From Phycisphaerae bacterium (GTDB lineage Bacteria; Planctomycetota; Phycisphaerae; UBA1845), in assembly GCA_022072505.1 (NCBI GenBank), contig JAJVHU010000005.1, forward strand, positions 1-64,000: 64,000 nucleotides of DNA, written 5' to 3'. Position numbers and translations under genes: made by a program. The stretch's first letter is position 1. Each line of letters opens with the position of its first letter. Below are positions 23,972 to 33,754 of this stretch, in pieces. The notes below the pieces were generated by a model, which saw only the letters and a list, made by a program, of their open reading frames with translations, did not search any database and was not told the DNA's origin.

Positions 23972-25057
23972 CTACCACGGATTCGTCACGTGGCACGCGC
24001 GCCCCGTGCGCACGATGTAATCCTGATGATACTCCTCCGCCGGATAAAACGTCATCGCGGGTTCCACCTGGGTGACGATCTTCCGGCCGCTGTAACGCGC
24101 GGAGTTTTCAAGCTGGCGGATCACCAGCTCGGCCTCGCGCTTCTGATCGTCGTCGACGGTCCAGATGCCTGAGCGGTACTGATCGCCGACGTCCGGTCCC
24201 TGCCGGTCAAGCTGCGTCGGGTCGTGCATCTTGAAGAAGGCGTCGAGCAGTTGACGGTACGAGATGCGCTTCGGGTCGTAAACGACCTTGACCGTCTCGG
24301 CGTGGCGGGTTCCGCCATCGCAGACGTCCTTGTACGTCGGCTGGTCCGTCTTTCCCTGCATGTATCCGCTGACCGCGTCGATGACGCCCGGACCTTTCTG
24401 GAAGTAATGCTCCAGCCCCCAGAAACATCCTCCCGCGAAGTACGCGACCGCGAGCTCCGCGGGACGGCTTTGCGCGGGCAACTCCCGCCCTTTCTCGTGA
24501 AAGACCAGCGACGCGGAATTAAGACAGTGACGCTCGCCCGTCGGCTTCGGACCGTCCTCGAACACGTGCCCGAGGTGAGCGGCGCACCGGGCGCAGTTGA
24601 TCTCCGTGCGGATCATGCCGTGGCTGTGATCCGCCTTGCGCGCCACGTGCTCGGGGTCGAATTCGCGGTAGAAGCTCGGCCAGCCGGTTCCGGAATTGAA
24701 CTTGTGTTCGCTGGAGAACAGCGGCAACCCGCACACGACGCAGACGTAGACTCCCTCCTTCTTGTTGTCGAGGAGCGTGCCGCAGAAGGGACGCTCCGTC
24801 GCGGCGCTCTGGGTGATGCGGTATGCCTCCGGATCCAGCTTCTTCGCCAGTTCGGCGACCTGGTCCCGCGGCAGCGGCGTGATGTCATAACCCGACTTTG
24901 AGTAACGAATCTTCATCTGATCGTTCTGTCCTCCCGACGTCCGGGCCTTGCCGCCCGAGTCTTCCTGCCCCCGCGCGTCCGCCCGTCGACACCCGGTCAG
25001 CGCCAGCGTCATCGTCCCCAGCATCACCAACACTCGCAGCCCCCGTAGCCCCTGCAT
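23972..25057 (-). CDS. Lipoprotein methionine sulfoxide reductase, MsrB-MsrA fusion
   Basis: A 361-residue bifunctional repair enzyme. The N-terminus is a lipoprotein signal with lipobox LTGC (Cys23), so it is envelope-anchored. Residues about 50-185 are MsrB: zinc cysteines in VCVVCG and CARC, SGTGWPSFY, and catalytic Cys in GERHCLNSAS. Residues about 200-355 are MsrA with catalytic Cys in GGCFWGLEHYF and the GYMQGKTDQPTYKDVC segment. Together they reduce both R- and S-methionine sulfoxide in exported proteins. Domain order MsrB then MsrA is less common than MsrA-MsrB. Start has GGAAAGGACGG upstream. The first of two co-directional genes with the hydrolase. Confidence 0.95.
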   Translation of the reverse strand: MQGLRGLRVLVMLGTMTLALTGCRRADARGQEDSGGKARTSGGQNDQMKIRYSKSGYDITPLPRDQVAELAKKLDPEAYRITQSAATERPFCGTLLDNKKEGVYVCVVCGLPLFSSEHKFNSGTGWPSFYREFDPEHVARKADHSHGMIRTEINCARCAAHLGHVFEDGPKPTGERHCLNSASLVFHEKGRELPAQSRPAELAVAYFAGGCFWGLEHYFQKGPGVIDAVSGYMQGKTDQPTYKDVCDGGTRHAETVKVVYDPKRISYRQLLDAFFKMHDPTQLDRQGPDVGDQYRSGIWTVDDDQKREAELVIRQLENSARYSGRKIVTQVEPAMTFYPAEEYHQDYIVRTGRACHVTNPW

Positions 25058-25473
25058 ATCCGCCGTCCTTTCCTGAAGCGGGCGTCCGCCGATCCCCGAT
25101 TATCAACCGCCGGCGCCGCACGTCCACGCAGGCGCCGCTGCCGCGCCGCGCGGCGATCCACGCACCTTCGTTCGATGCACGGGAATCCAGGATTGTTATG
25201 AGCTTCGCGGCGATCGACGACTTCGGACTTTTCAGGGGGACTGAATAACTTGGCCTGCAAGGATGTTCTGTGCCTGAATCTGAGCGACGCGGGGGCGTCA
25301 CGAACCGGGTGAGGTCGAATTCGGAATTGTCCGGGAGGGTTTCTTGCATTATACTGTAGCGGTCGGCACGCGAGGGGGTCGCCTTCGCCGCTCGGGCGTT
25401 CGGTCCGGTAAGCGGCGAGGCGGGAGTGTGTCGTTTCTCGCATCGAATCCAACGGGAGGAAAGGGGACAGATC
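25058..25473. other. Divergent intergenic region
   Basis: This 416-base gap separates the MsrB-MsrA gene from the dehydrogenase gene, which point away from each other. It contains the promoter listed at 25327-25355 and no supported gene. The leader of the dehydrogenase mRNA would be about 110 bases. Confidence 0.5.
25327..25355 (+). promoter_or_regulatory. Putative sigma70-type promoter of the sugar dehydrogenase gene
   Basis: TTGTCC and TATACT are separated by 17 bases. The -10 box is close to consensus and stands out from the GC-rich surroundings. It points at the gene starting at 25474. Confidence 0.55.
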
Positions 25474-26916
25474 ATGCGTTCAGGGAGCATCGTAACAAGA
25501 GGCGGGGTGATCGCGGCGGCGCTGGCGGCGGCGTGTCCCGCGCTCGGACAGGAGATTTCGGCGGTCCGGATCGTCTCCGGGCTTTCCCGTCCGGTTTTCG
25601 TCACCGCGCCGACCGGCGACACGAACCGCATCTTCATCGTTGAGCAGCGCTCCGGCAGCACGGGGCGGGTCCGCATCTACAAATTCGACTCCGGTCAACT
25701 GCTCGGCACGCCTTACCTCTCGGTTACGGTCTCGACCGGAAGCGAGCAGGGCTTGCTGGGGCTTGCGTTTCACCCGGACTACGCCAACAACGGCTACGTG
25801 TACGTGAATTACACCCGGTCGGACGGCGACACCGTCATTCAGCGGTTCACCGTCTCGGGGAATCCGGACGTCGTGGATTCGGGTAGCGGCCAGATCGTCA
25901 TGATCATCGATCAGCCCTTCGCCAACCACAACGGCGGGTACATCGCCTTCGGTCCGGACGGGTATCTTTATATCCCCACCGGCGACGGCGGCAGCGGAAA
26001 CGATCCGGGGAACCGCGCGCAGAACATCAATGAGTTGCTCGGAAAGATCCTCCGCATCGACGTCAACGGCGACGACTTCCCCGCTGATCCGAACAAGAAC
26101 TACGCCAACCCGGCGGACAACCCGTATGTCGGCGTCGACGGTCTCGACGAAATCTGGGCGATCGGTTTGCGCAACCCCTGGCGCGGCGACTTCGACAATC
26201 AGACGGGCGACTTCTACATGGGCGACGTCGGACAGGACGCGCGCGAGGAGATCGACTTCCAGCCCGCGTCGAGCACCGGCGGCGAGAACTACGGTTGGCG
26301 CTGCAAGGAAGGCACGCGATGCACCGGTTTGACCGGATGTTCGTGCGCGGACACGACGCTCGTCGATCCGATCCACGAGTACAATCAAGGTCCCGGGTGC
26401 TCGGTGACCGGCGGAGTGGTGTACCGCGGGGCCGGTTTCCCGGCGCTGTCGGGGACGTATTTCTTCAGCGACTTCTGCGACAGCCGGATCTTCTCGTTCC
26501 GTTATGTCGGCGGGAACGTGACGGAGTTCACCAACCGCACCAGCGAATTCATTCCCGACGTCGGCACGATCGACTCGGTGTCGTCCTTCGGCGAAGACGC
26601 TTCCGGCGAGATGTACATCTGCGACCTGGAGGGCGAGGTCTTCAAGATGGTGCCGCGCGACGACATCACCTGCGACGAGATCAAGAAGTTCAAGGGCAGT
26701 TGCAAGGACAACGGCACGCTCAAGGTCGTTCTTCGTCTCAACACCGAGTCGCATGACGGCGACGACGTGACGATCGGCATCAACGGCCAGGACAACGTGG
26801 TCACGCTCAACGGCTCGAAGGCGGTGTTCAAGGCCTGCTGCTTCGCCGGTCAGGTGACGGCCTCGCTTGAGGATCCGGCCGGTTGCGAGCCGGACCTTTT
26901 GCTTCAGTGTCCGTAA
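25474..26916 (+). CDS. Secreted PQQ-type sugar dehydrogenase (GSDH-like propeller) with C-terminal Cys-Pro module
   Basis: 480 residues from ATG 25474; GGAGG and AGGGGA lie upstream. A signal peptide ends at PALGQ. The body is a six-bladed glucose/sorbosone-dehydrogenase-like propeller: GLSRPVFVTAPTGDTNRIFI, EQGLLGLAFHPDYANNGYVY, HNGGYIAFGPDGYLYI with TGDGG, GKILRIDVNGDD, GLRNPWRGDFD and DVGQDAREEID. These are the usual PQQ- and calcium-binding stretches of soluble aldose dehydrogenases. The last ~80 residues start CDEIKKFKGSC and end LLLQCP, the module shared with three other exported proteins here. Extracellular sugar oxidation or a lectin-like role is inferred; PQQ synthesis genes are not in the window. 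Confidence 0.92.
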   Translation: MRSGSIVTRGGVIAAALAAACPALGQEISAVRIVSGLSRPVFVTAPTGDTNRIFIVEQRSGSTGRVRIYKFDSGQLLGTPYLSVTVSTGSEQGLLGLAFHPDYANNGYVYVNYTRSDGDTVIQRFTVSGNPDVVDSGSGQIVMIIDQPFANHNGGYIAFGPDGYLYIPTGDGGSGNDPGNRAQNINELLGKILRIDVNGDDFPADPNKNYANPADNPYVGVDGLDEIWAIGLRNPWRGDFDNQTGDFYMGDVGQDAREEIDFQPASSTGGENYGWRCKEGTRCTGLTGCSCADTTLVDPIHEYNQGPGCSVTGGVVYRGAGFPALSGTYFFSDFCDSRIFSFRYVGGNVTEFTNRTSEFIPDVGTIDSVSSFGEDASGEMYICDLEGEVFKMVPRDDITCDEIKKFKGSCKDNGTLKVVLRLNTESHDGDDVTIGINGQDNVVTLNGSKAVFKACCFAGQVTASLEDPAGCEPDLLLQCP

Positions 26917-26949
26917 CGGCGGGATTCACCGCACGAGGGTCTTCAATCA

Positions 26950-26984
26950 GGGGTCGCGCGCTTCGGCGTCGCGGCCCCTTTTTT
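26950..26984 (+). terminator. Rho-independent terminator
   Basis: GGGGTCGCG pairs with CGCGGCCCC (one G-T) and is followed by TTTTTTG. It lies 33 bases after the dehydrogenase stop, between convergent genes. Confidence 0.8.
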
Positions 26985-27008
26985 GTTGCGCCCGCGCCTT
27001 TCCGCGCC

Positions 27009-27833
27009 TCAACCGGACCCCGGTCGCCCCACGTACATCCGGACCTCGTACTCGAACGTCACCGCGCCCGCGGACTGATGCCGGGTGAAGATATCGCCGA
27101 GGCGTGCGACCGTCGCCGGATACCGCGGGTGATCGCGCGCGGGCATGTACGAGCACGACGCGGTCCGTCCGATCAGACCCTCAAGATTCATCGACACGTC
27201 GTGACGGAAGGACCGCAGGGCGAAGCCCTCGTTCCCGAAGAACCGCGTGATCCGGCCGTCCTGCTCGGCGCTCTGGTGCTTCACCCGCGCGTAGTCGATG
27301 CCGTATTCGTGCAGAAACGCCTCGTACTCGGAAAGGAACGGACCGTCTTCGAGGCGGTTGTTCCACAGCAGCGCCGCGCCGCCGCCGCCGCGGTCGTCGC
27401 GAAGGATGCGCCGAAGCTCAATCCGCGCGACGTCCACGTCGAACCAGTGAAACGCCTGCGCCGCGAACACCCAGTCCACGGCGCGGTCCGGCAGCCCCGT
27501 CCGCTCGGCGGTTCCGGGGCGCACGCGGCATCGTCTGTCCACGCGGAACCGGTCCGCCGCCAGCTTGCGCATCCCCTCGTTCGGCTCGATCGCCTCGACC
27601 TCCAGTCCGCGCGAAAGCAGCAGCGCCGTGAAGATCCCCGTCCCGGCGCCCACGTCCGCCGCAACCTGCCCCGCGCGAAGCCCCCACGTTTCCGCGAAGT
27701 CGTTGATCACCTGCGGCGGATACGTCGGCCGATACCGGTCGTAATCGGCGATCCGGTTCGAGAACCGCTCCGACGACGAGGGCGGCGCGCCCGCGACCGC
27801 TTCGTCCTCCTGTTGCCGACGTTCGCTTAACAT
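27009..27833 (-). CDS. Class I SAM-dependent methyltransferase
   Basis: 274 residues from ATG 27833, which overlaps the end of the upstream gene by seven bases. It has SAM-binding motif I ADVGAGTGIFTALLL, motif II EAIEPNEGM, and AAQAFHWFDV, the pattern of the UbiE/type 11 family that includes trans-aconitate and small-molecule methylases. The N-terminus has SNRIADYDRYRPTYPPQVI, typical of this subgroup. Substrate unknown. Translational coupling to the LD-carboxypeptidase is likely from the overlap. Confidence 0.9.
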   Translation of the reverse strand: MLSERRQQEDEAVAGAPPSSSERFSNRIADYDRYRPTYPPQVINDFAETWGLRAGQVAADVGAGTGIFTALLLSRGLEVEAIEPNEGMRKLAADRFRVDRRCRVRPGTAERTGLPDRAVDWVFAAQAFHWFDVDVARIELRRILRDDRGGGGAALLWNNRLEDGPFLSEYEAFLHEYGIDYARVKHQSAEQDGRITRFFGNEGFALRSFRHDVSMNLEGLIGRTASCSYMPARDHPRYPATVARLGDIFTRHQSAGAVTFEYEVRMYVGRPGSG

Positions 27834-28873
27834 GACGCGAAGGCTCCCCAGTCCACGTTCAACTCGCCGTGTCCGCCGGGATCCAGGTCCACCCGGATCG
27901 GAAAGTTTACCGGAAGCGGCGACATCGGCCAGACATGCCCGATCCGATCGCACCCGACAACCGGAAGCCGACGATCGGCGCCCAGATGGTGCGGCAGAAG
28001 CGACAAAACCGCGTCGAGCAGGTCTTCGGCTCCGTGGTGGAAGTTGCCGAGCAGGACTCCGTCGACGCGCCGCCAGACCTCTGCGAGCGTCAGGTGCGCC
28101 AGGAGACGGTCGATCCGGTAGGGCGCCTCATTGACGTCCTCAAGAACCAGCCAGCGCACGGTTGTGTCGCCGTCGCCGTCGCGCGTGCCGCCGAAAATCC
28201 GCTCCTCGAAATCGCGCCGCGCCAGCGCCGCCGCCAACACGGCGAGATTCCCGCCGACGAACCGGACACGCGCGCCCCGCGCGATCGCCCCCTCCAGCAC
28301 CCGGATCGGCAGCGGGCGCGACGAGCCGGCCCCCGTCAGCATCGCGCGCACGTCAGCGAAATACCGGGCGGTCCGGGCTTCCAGTTCAGCGGCGTCCGGA
28401 GCGGCGTCCGCCCCGGCGTAACGCGCGTCAAAGCGCTTAAGCCCGTAGTGGATGAACGCCGGTCCCAGATCGAGAATTCCGCGCCCGAACCGTCGGCACG
28501 CGACGAGATTCACCAGCGACGTGATCTCGCTGAATCCGAAGACGGTCACCGGCGCCGACCGGCGATCCAGCAGCGAGAAGTCGATCCTCGGCAGGGCGCG
28601 CGTCAACCAGGCGCCGCCGCGAAGCGCGACGATCGCCCGTGTCGCGCCATCCGCGAACGCCTGCATCAGATCCTCCGCCCGAGCCGCGTCGTCCCAGCGC
28701 CCCCCACGCCGGTCGTCCTCGTCGGTTTCAATGAGGCGCTCGTTTCCCGTGACGGTGAAATCTCCGCCCAGCCAGGACCGGATGCGGTCCAGGAAAGCTG
28801 CGGCGGACGGCGCGCCCAGCCCCTCGAGATACCGACGACACGAACCCGCCGGTGCGCACACGTGAATATTCAT
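27827..28873 (-). CDS. LD-carboxypeptidase family protein (peptidase S66)
   Basis: 348 residues from ATG 28873 (GTG three codons earlier is possible). S66 signatures are visible: HVCAPAGSCRRY near the start, ALRGGAWLTRALPRIDF, the nucleophile Ser in VFGFSEITSL, FVGGNLAVLAAAL, and LEDVNEAPYRIDRLL with the charge-relay Glu region, followed by a His in LGNFHHG. Members cleave the LD bond between meso-diaminopimelate and D-Ala in peptidoglycan tetrapeptides during cell-wall recycling, or detoxify peptide-nucleotides (MccF type). Cytoplasmic, with no signal peptide. First gene of a two-gene unit. Confidence 0.88.
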   Translation of the reverse strand: MNIHVCAPAGSCRRYLEGLGAPSAAAFLDRIRSWLGGDFTVTGNERLIETDEDDRRGGRWDDAARAEDLMQAFADGATRAIVALRGGAWLTRALPRIDFSLLDRRSAPVTVFGFSEITSLVNLVACRRFGRGILDLGPAFIHYGLKRFDARYAGADAAPDAAELEARTARYFADVRAMLTGAGSSRPLPIRVLEGAIARGARVRFVGGNLAVLAAALARRDFEERIFGGTRDGDGDTTVRWLVLEDVNEAPYRIDRLLAHLTLAEVWRRVDGVLLGNFHHGAEDLLDAVLSLLPHHLGADRRLPVVGCDRIGHVWPMSPLPVNFPIRVDLDPGGHGELNVDWGAFASC

Positions 28874-28909
28874 CCGCCGCACGTCGCCTTCTCAGGACTT
28901 GCAAACTCG

Positions 28910-29698
28910 CTACGCCTGCGCCCTGGCCGCCCGCACGAATGCATGCGCCAGGTCCGGGTCCACCGGGAGGTCCAGATCGCCGCCGGGCTTCAACGCCGAT
29001 CCGACGATGACGCCCGCGGCAACGTCCAGGTAACCCGCGACGGTCTGCGCCGTCACGCCGCTGCCGACGAACACGGGGCGTTCCGGAACGGCCTGCCGGA
29101 CCCGGCGCACGTCTTCAGCGCTGGTCTCGACGCCCGTGGCCGGACCGGTCACGATCAGCCCGTCGGCAAGCCCTCGCCGCGCCGTGTCCCGCGCGGCACC
29201 CGCCAGATCGGTCGCGTGCAGCGTGACGGCATGTTTGACGAACACGTCGGCGAGGATCGCCGTCTTCAAGCCGAGGAGCTTGCGGTGGCGCAAGACCTCA
29301 TCCGCGCGACCCTGAATCAAACCCTGATCCGCGGCGACCACGCCGGTCAGGACGTTGACCCGGATGAAAGACGCGCCGCACGCCGCGGCGACCCCCAGCG
29401 CCGCGATCGCGTCATTGCGCAGGCAGTTGACCCCGACCGCCAGCCGCGTAGACCCGCGCAGGGCTTCGCCGACGAGCGTCATGCAGGCCACCGTCACCGG
29501 CGGAATCCGATCCGAGAAAAACGGAGCGTCGCCGAGATTCTCAAGGATGACCGCGTCGAACCCCGCCGCCTCGAGAATCCGACCCTCCTGAACCGAGCGA
29601 TCCACGATGGATTGCACGGGCAGGTGGTGCCGCGGGCTGCCGGGCAGCGGGGGCAGGTGAATGACGCCGATCAGGGCTCTTTCCGTCCGGATGATCAT
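28910..29698 (-). CDS. BtpA/SgcQ-family TIM-barrel protein
   Basis: 262 residues from ATG 29698. LIGVIHLPPLPGSPRH, DAVILENLGDAPF, VGVNCLRNDAIAALGVA, FIRVNVLTGVVAADQGLIQG and VFVGSGVTAQTV are hallmarks of the BtpA family, a TIM-barrel group whose cyanobacterial member affects photosystem I stability and whose other members lie in sugar clusters. The biochemical reaction is not established. It may share a transcript with the genes around it, but spacing (36 bases downstream, 42 upstream) is moderate. Confidence 0.88.
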   Translation of the reverse strand: MIIRTERALIGVIHLPPLPGSPRHHLPVQSIVDRSVQEGRILEAAGFDAVILENLGDAPFFSDRIPPVTVACMTLVGEALRGSTRLAVGVNCLRNDAIAALGVAAACGASFIRVNVLTGVVAADQGLIQGRADEVLRHRKLLGLKTAILADVFVKHAVTLHATDLAGAARDTARRGLADGLIVTGPATGVETSAEDVRRVRQAVPERPVFVGSGVTAQTVAGYLDVAAGVIVGSALKPGGDLDLPVDPDLAHAFVRAARAQA

Positions 29699-29740
29699 CG
29701 GCGCTGACTCCCTCAACCGCCCGGACGGGGCCGCGATGGT

Positions 29741-30064
29741 TCATTCTCCCTTGCGGAACACCGCGACGATGTCTTCGACCGGAACCACGTACAACTGATT
29801 GTCCGGCTCGAAGTCCACCGGGATCGCGTGCTTCGGGTTGAAGAGCACCTTGTCGTACTGGGCGAGCGGGAAATCCTCATCCCGGCCCACCTGTGCGGAA
29901 ACGGCGACGATCCGCCCCGTCAGGGTCGGGATCTCGACGGAATCCGGCAGTTCGATCCCGCCTTTCGTGCGCTTCTTGTCCTGATCCTTGCGGATCAGCA
30001 CGCGCTTGCCCACCGGCTCGACGACCTCGAGCCTGGAGGTCGTGCGCCTGACTGGATTTGACAT
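29741..30064 (-). CDS. GroES-like co-chaperonin
   Basis: 107 residues from ATG 30064 (GGAGAGCGAGAG upstream). The Cpn10 fold is clear from VGKRVLIRKDQDKKRTKGGI, LPDSVEIPTLTGRIVAVS, and DKVLFNPKHAIPVDFE, with the mobile loop TKGGIELPDSVE. The end VVPVEDIVAVFRKGE is standard. It is slightly longer than usual at the N-terminus. No groEL gene lies beside it, so it is likely a second, divergent co-chaperonin. The gene is divergent from the membrane protein at 30255. Confidence 0.88.
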   Translation of the reverse strand: MSNPVRRTTSRLEVVEPVGKRVLIRKDQDKKRTKGGIELPDSVEIPTLTGRIVAVSAQVGRDEDFPLAQYDKVLFNPKHAIPVDFEPDNQLYVVPVEDIVAVFRKGE

Positions 30065-30254
30065 GTGCTCTCGCTCTCCGCGCCGGCGAGGGACCGACTC
30101 GACCCCTTCCGCCCCGACGCCTGCGGGGAATCTTACCCTGCATCCGCCCGCAAAACCACTGCGGAGTGCGCAGACCGAAGCCTTTACAATTCCGCCTCGA
30201 CCGCCCACACTGGTGATCGACAGGAGGTCAAGGCCGGCTCAGGGAGATGCGTCG

Positions 30255-30815
30255 ATGTCGACATTGCGAGGCGTGACGGGGGAGCGACCGTCTGAAAGCG
30301 TCGTGCGGGAGCCTGTTTCCGCGCCGTTTCTTTTCTGGATGCTCGTGCTGCTGGGCATGAGCGGGCTGGCGCCGGCTGTGCTGCTGCCGGAGTGGCGGGC
30401 GTATCAGCGCATCCGCGTCACGGAGCAGCGTGAGCAGTTCGCCCGCGAGCGTCTTGCCGAGGCGGTGGCGGCGGAGCGCCGGCTGCTGGACGGACTTCGG
30501 ACAGATCCCGCACTCCTCTCACGGATCGCTCAGCGTGACCTTCGGACGGCGCCAGCGGACGCGGAGGTCGTTCAGGTGCCGGTGGAGGGGTTGGCGTCCG
30601 CCGGGGCGACTCCGGGCTTCCGACCCGCTGCGGTGGAGCCGCCCGCGTGGGCGCGCCGCTGGACGGATCGACTTCCGGTGCTCAACTACGACGCGGTGTT
30701 CTGCGAGTCCCCGTCGCGTCCGGTGATTATTGCCATGTCGTTGACGCTGATCTGTGCGGCGCTCCTTCTTTACGGGCGGGTGCGCAGCGCTGCGACCCCG
30801 GCGGCGAAGGAGTGA
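30255..30815 (+). CDS. Bitopic membrane protein with coiled coil, unknown function
   Basis: 186 residues from ATG 30255, with AGGGAG before it. Two hydrophobic segments (APFLFWMLVLLGMSGLAPAV near the start, PVIIAMSLTLICAALLLYG near the end) flank a central helical, Arg/Glu-rich region (YQRIRVTEQREQFARERLAE). The first helix plus coiled coil recalls FtsB/septum-formation-initiator proteins, but the extra C-terminal helix does not. No family is assigned. It precedes the TldD-like gene in the same direction, 162 bases away. Confidence 0.65.
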   Translation: MSTLRGVTGERPSESVVREPVSAPFLFWMLVLLGMSGLAPAVLLPEWRAYQRIRVTEQREQFARERLAEAVAAERRLLDGLRTDPALLSRIAQRDLRTAPADAEVVQVPVEGLASAGATPGFRPAAVEPPAWARRWTDRLPVLNYDAVFCESPSRPVIIAMSLTLICAALLLYGRVRSAATPAAKE

Positions 30816-30977
30816 CGCCGCGAGGTCCGACCTTTTGTCGACGGCGCGGGGTTGTCATCAGGCTCGCTTCCCCGCACAATTCACCCGCGGATCGGGCAGG
30901 CGCCGCCGCGCGCCGCCGGCCCGGCGACCCTGGACGGGTTCCAGCCGGGACACATGCTCGCCGCCGGGAAACGTATC

Positions 30978-32777
30978 ATGCAGATCGGCCGCTTGCCGCG
31001 ACTTCACCCGCACACCGGCGCCTCCCGGATTGCGGCAACTCTCCTGACCGGCGCGGGGGTGCTCGCCTTCGTCGCGGGCCCGGCGCGGGCGCAATCTGAA
31101 GAGGCGTCGCCCGGCGCGCTGACCCCGCTGATGCGCCTGCTCGAGGCCGAGTTGGCGTATTCGATGGAGAATCTCCGCACGCCGGAGGGCGCGCGTCCGT
31201 ATTACCTCGCGTACACCGTCTACGAGGAGCACACCGGCACGGTCGTGTGTACGCTCGGAACGCTGGCCACCCGGAGCGACGATCACTCGCGCCAGCTTAA
31301 CATCGACCTCCGCGTCGGCGACTACGCCCTCGACAACTCGCACCAGCTCCGAGGGCGCGGGGGCACGGCGCGCGGATACTCCGTGACCGCGGCGCAACTC
31401 CCCCTCTCCGACGACGAACCCTCGATCCGCCACCTGTTGTGGCTGAACACCGACGCCGCGTTCAAGCAGGCGGTGCAGGTCTTCCAGCAGGTGCAGACCA
31501 ACCTTCAGGTCAAGGTCGAGGAGGAGGACCAGTCCGACGACTTCTCCCGCGAGAAACCGTGGACACGCCTGGATCCGCCCGCGTCCGCAACGTTCGACCC
31601 CGCGTCGTGGACGGACCGGTTGCGCCGCGTGTCCGCGCTGGCGAAGGAGTACCCGACGGTCTATCAGTCGAGCCTCTCCCTCGGCGCCTACGTCGGAACG
31701 ACCACGATCGTGACCAGCGAGGGGACGCGCCTCCGGTCGTCGCAGACGAGATACCGGGTCACGCTTCAAGGAATCACGAAGGCCGACGACGGGATGACCC
31801 TGTCGCACAGCGACGACTTCAACGCCGCCGACCCGTCGCGTCTTCCGGACGAGAAGGCGCTCGCGGACGCCTTCCGCCGCGTGCTCGACCAGCTCGTCGC
31901 CCTGCGGGCGGCGCCCCTGGCGCAGCCTTACACGGGACCGGCGATCCTGCGCAACCGGGCGAGCGGCGTGTTCTTTCACGAAATCTTCGGCCACCGCATC
32001 GAAGGCCATCGCCAGCGCGACGTCGCCGAGGGTCAGACGTTCACCAAGAAAGTCGGCAAGCAGATTCTCCCGACATTCCTGAGCGTGATCGACGACCCGA
32101 CCCTGTCCAAGTTCCGCGACATCGACCTCCGCGGGCACTACGTCTTCGATGACGAAGGCGTGCCCGCGTCGCGCGTCACGCTGGTCGAAGGCGGAATCCT
32201 GAAAACGTTCCTGATGTCGCGCACGCCCGTCGAAGGCTTCCCCGTCTCCAACGGACACGGACGGCGCGCGCCCGGCAACGCCTGCGTCTCGCGCCAGGGG
32301 AACCTTCTCGTCGAGTCGGCGCAGACCGTCTCGTTCGACGAGCTGCGTCGGCGGCTGATCGAGACGTGTACGCAGCAGGGCAAGCCTTACGGGTTGCTCT
32401 TCGAGGACATTTCCGGCGGATTCACGTTCACCGGACGCTCCGGTCCGCAGAGTTTCAAGGTTCTGCCCGTCGTCGTCTACCGCGTGTACGCCGACGGCAA
32501 GCCGGACGAACTGATCCGCGGGGTGGACATCGTCGGCACGCCGCTGTCCTGCTTCGAGCGGATCCTGGCGACGGGCGACGATCCGGCGGTGTTCAACGGA
32601 ACCTGCGGAGCGGAAAGCGGCTGGGTTCCCGTGTCCGCGATTTCGCCGAGCATCCTGGTGGAGAGCATCGAGATTGAAAAGCGCGAGGTCGATCAGTCGC
32701 GCCCGCCGATTCTTGCCCCGCCGGGGGCGCCCGGCGCACGCGCGGAGGGCGGCGCTGAAGGAGAGGCGAAGGAATGA
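30978..32777 (+). CDS. Exported TldD-like metalloprotease subunit
   Basis: About 599 residues from ATG 30978 (start uncertain; an earlier in-frame Met exists). The N-terminus has a signal peptide ending GPARAQ, unusual for this mostly cytoplasmic family. The metalloprotease motif [11 protein letters not shown] begins at His334 and provides the HExxxH zinc site of TldD; the C-terminal half has [24 protein letters not shown] and [11 protein letters not shown] as in TldD/PmbA proteins. In E. coli, TldD pairs with TldE to degrade small peptides. A partner lacking the motif lies at 33755. Its stop is followed closely by the prepilin-like gene. Confidence 0.88.
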   Translation: MQIGRLPRLHPHTGASRIAATLLTGAGVLAFVAGPARAQSEEASPGALTPLMRLLEAELAYSMENLRTPEGARPYYLAYTVYEEHTGTVVCTLGTLATRSDDHSRQLNIDLRVGDYALDNSHQLRGRGGTARGYSVTAAQLPLSDDEPSIRHLLWLNTDAAFKQAVQVFQQVQTNLQVKVEEEDQSDDFSREKPWTRLDPPASATFDPASWTDRLRRVSALAKEYPTVYQSSLSLGAYVGTTTIVTSEGTRLRSSQTRYRVTLQGITKADDGMTLSHSDDFNAADPSRLPDEKALADAFRRVLDQLVALRAAPLAQPYTGPAILRNRASGVFFHEIFGHRIEGHRQRDVAEGQTFTKKVGKQILPTFLSVIDDPTLSKFRDIDLRGHYVFDDEGVPASRVTLVEGGILKTFLMSRTPVEGFPVSNGHGRRAPGNACVSRQGNLLVESAQTVSFDELRRRLIETCTQQGKPYGLLFEDISGGFTFTGRSGPQSFKVLPVVVYRVYADGKPDELIRGVDIVGTPLSCFERILATGDDPAVFNGTCGAESGWVPVSAISPSILVESIEIEKREVDQSRPPILAPPGAPGARAEGGAEGEAKE

Positions 32778-32803
32778 TGTTCCGCGCTCGGAAGGAAGGG
32801 TTG

Positions 32804-33715
32804 ATGACGAGGCGCGCGGCGTTCACGTTGATCGAGTTGCTGGTCGTCATCGCGATCATCGGCCTGCTGATTTCGATCCTCCTGCCGAGTCTTCAGGCGG
32901 CGCGGCGATCGGCGCGCGGGCTGCGATGCGCGACCAACCTGCGCCAGATCGGCGTCGGATGGACGATCTACGCCGACCAGAACGGCGGAGCCGTCGTCCC
33001 GGGTCGTCCCGGCCGCTTCGCCGACGCCGACCGGAACGTGTACTGGGTCGGCAACGGATATCAGTTCCGCCCGCGCTGGTACGTCCAGATGGGGGCGGAG
33101 GCGGGGTTCTACGCCTTCGATCAACCCAGCCCGGATCCGGCCCAGGACAATCTCAAACAGGTGGACGGCGACGAAGTGTTCCTCTGCCCCGAAGTCGCCG
33201 AGCGGACGAACAACCGCAATTACGCCTTCGGATACAACTACCAGTTCCTCGGAAACGCCCGTTTCAAGGGCGGGTCGGAGTCCGACGGGTTCATCAATTT
33301 CCCGCTCCCGATCGACCGCATCCGCGCCGCGTCCTCGACGGTGATGTGCGCCGACGCGATGGGCACGGCCGCGGGAAAACCGACGAAGTCGCGGACGGAG
33401 TACCGGGCGGACGGCGCGTCAGACCTTTTCGCCTGGGGCAATCACGCCTGGTCGCTGGACCCGCCGCGCCTGACCGCGGAGTCCGACTTCTGCGACGACG
33501 GCAACCGGGCGCCCGAACACCGCTCGGCGATCGAGACCCGCCACGGCGCCAAGGCCAACGTCATGTACTGCGACGGCCACGTCGGGTTCGAGACGTTTGA
33601 GTCGCTGGGGTACGAAGCGGGCGCGGACGGCGTCGTCAGCGTCGGCGCCGGCCGGGCGCACAACCGGATGTTCTCCGGAACCGGTGAAGACCTGGACCCT
33701 CCGTCGATCCGCTGA
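32804..33715 (+). CDS. Prepilin-like protein (type II pseudopilin with planctomycete H-x9-DG end)
   Basis: 303 residues from ATG 32804 (GGAAGG six bases upstream). A short basic leader MTRRA is followed by [14 protein letters not shown] and a hydrophobic helix, the classic prepilin peptidase site with Glu5. The body is a large mixed domain and the C-terminus has [20 protein letters not shown], the H-x9-DG signature that marks a greatly expanded planctomycete family. Such proteins assemble into or associate with type II secretion or pilus-like fibres. It lies between the two TldD/TldE-like genes, so export or processing of a product of this cluster may be linked. Confidence 0.92.
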   Translation: MTRRAAFTLIELLVVIAIIGLLISILLPSLQAARRSARGLRCATNLRQIGVGWTIYADQNGGAVVPGRPGRFADADRNVYWVGNGYQFRPRWYVQMGAEAGFYAFDQPSPDPAQDNLKQVDGDEVFLCPEVAERTNNRNYAFGYNYQFLGNARFKGGSESDGFINFPLPIDRIRAASSTVMCADAMGTAAGKPTKSRTEYRADGASDLFAWGNHAWSLDPPRLTAESDFCDDGNRAPEHRSAIETRHGAKANVMYCDGHVGFETFESLGYEAGADGVVSVGAGRAHNRMFSGTGEDLDPPSIR

Positions 33716-33754
33716 CGTTCCGCATTTGCGCCAAGGACATCAAGGAATCATCGC

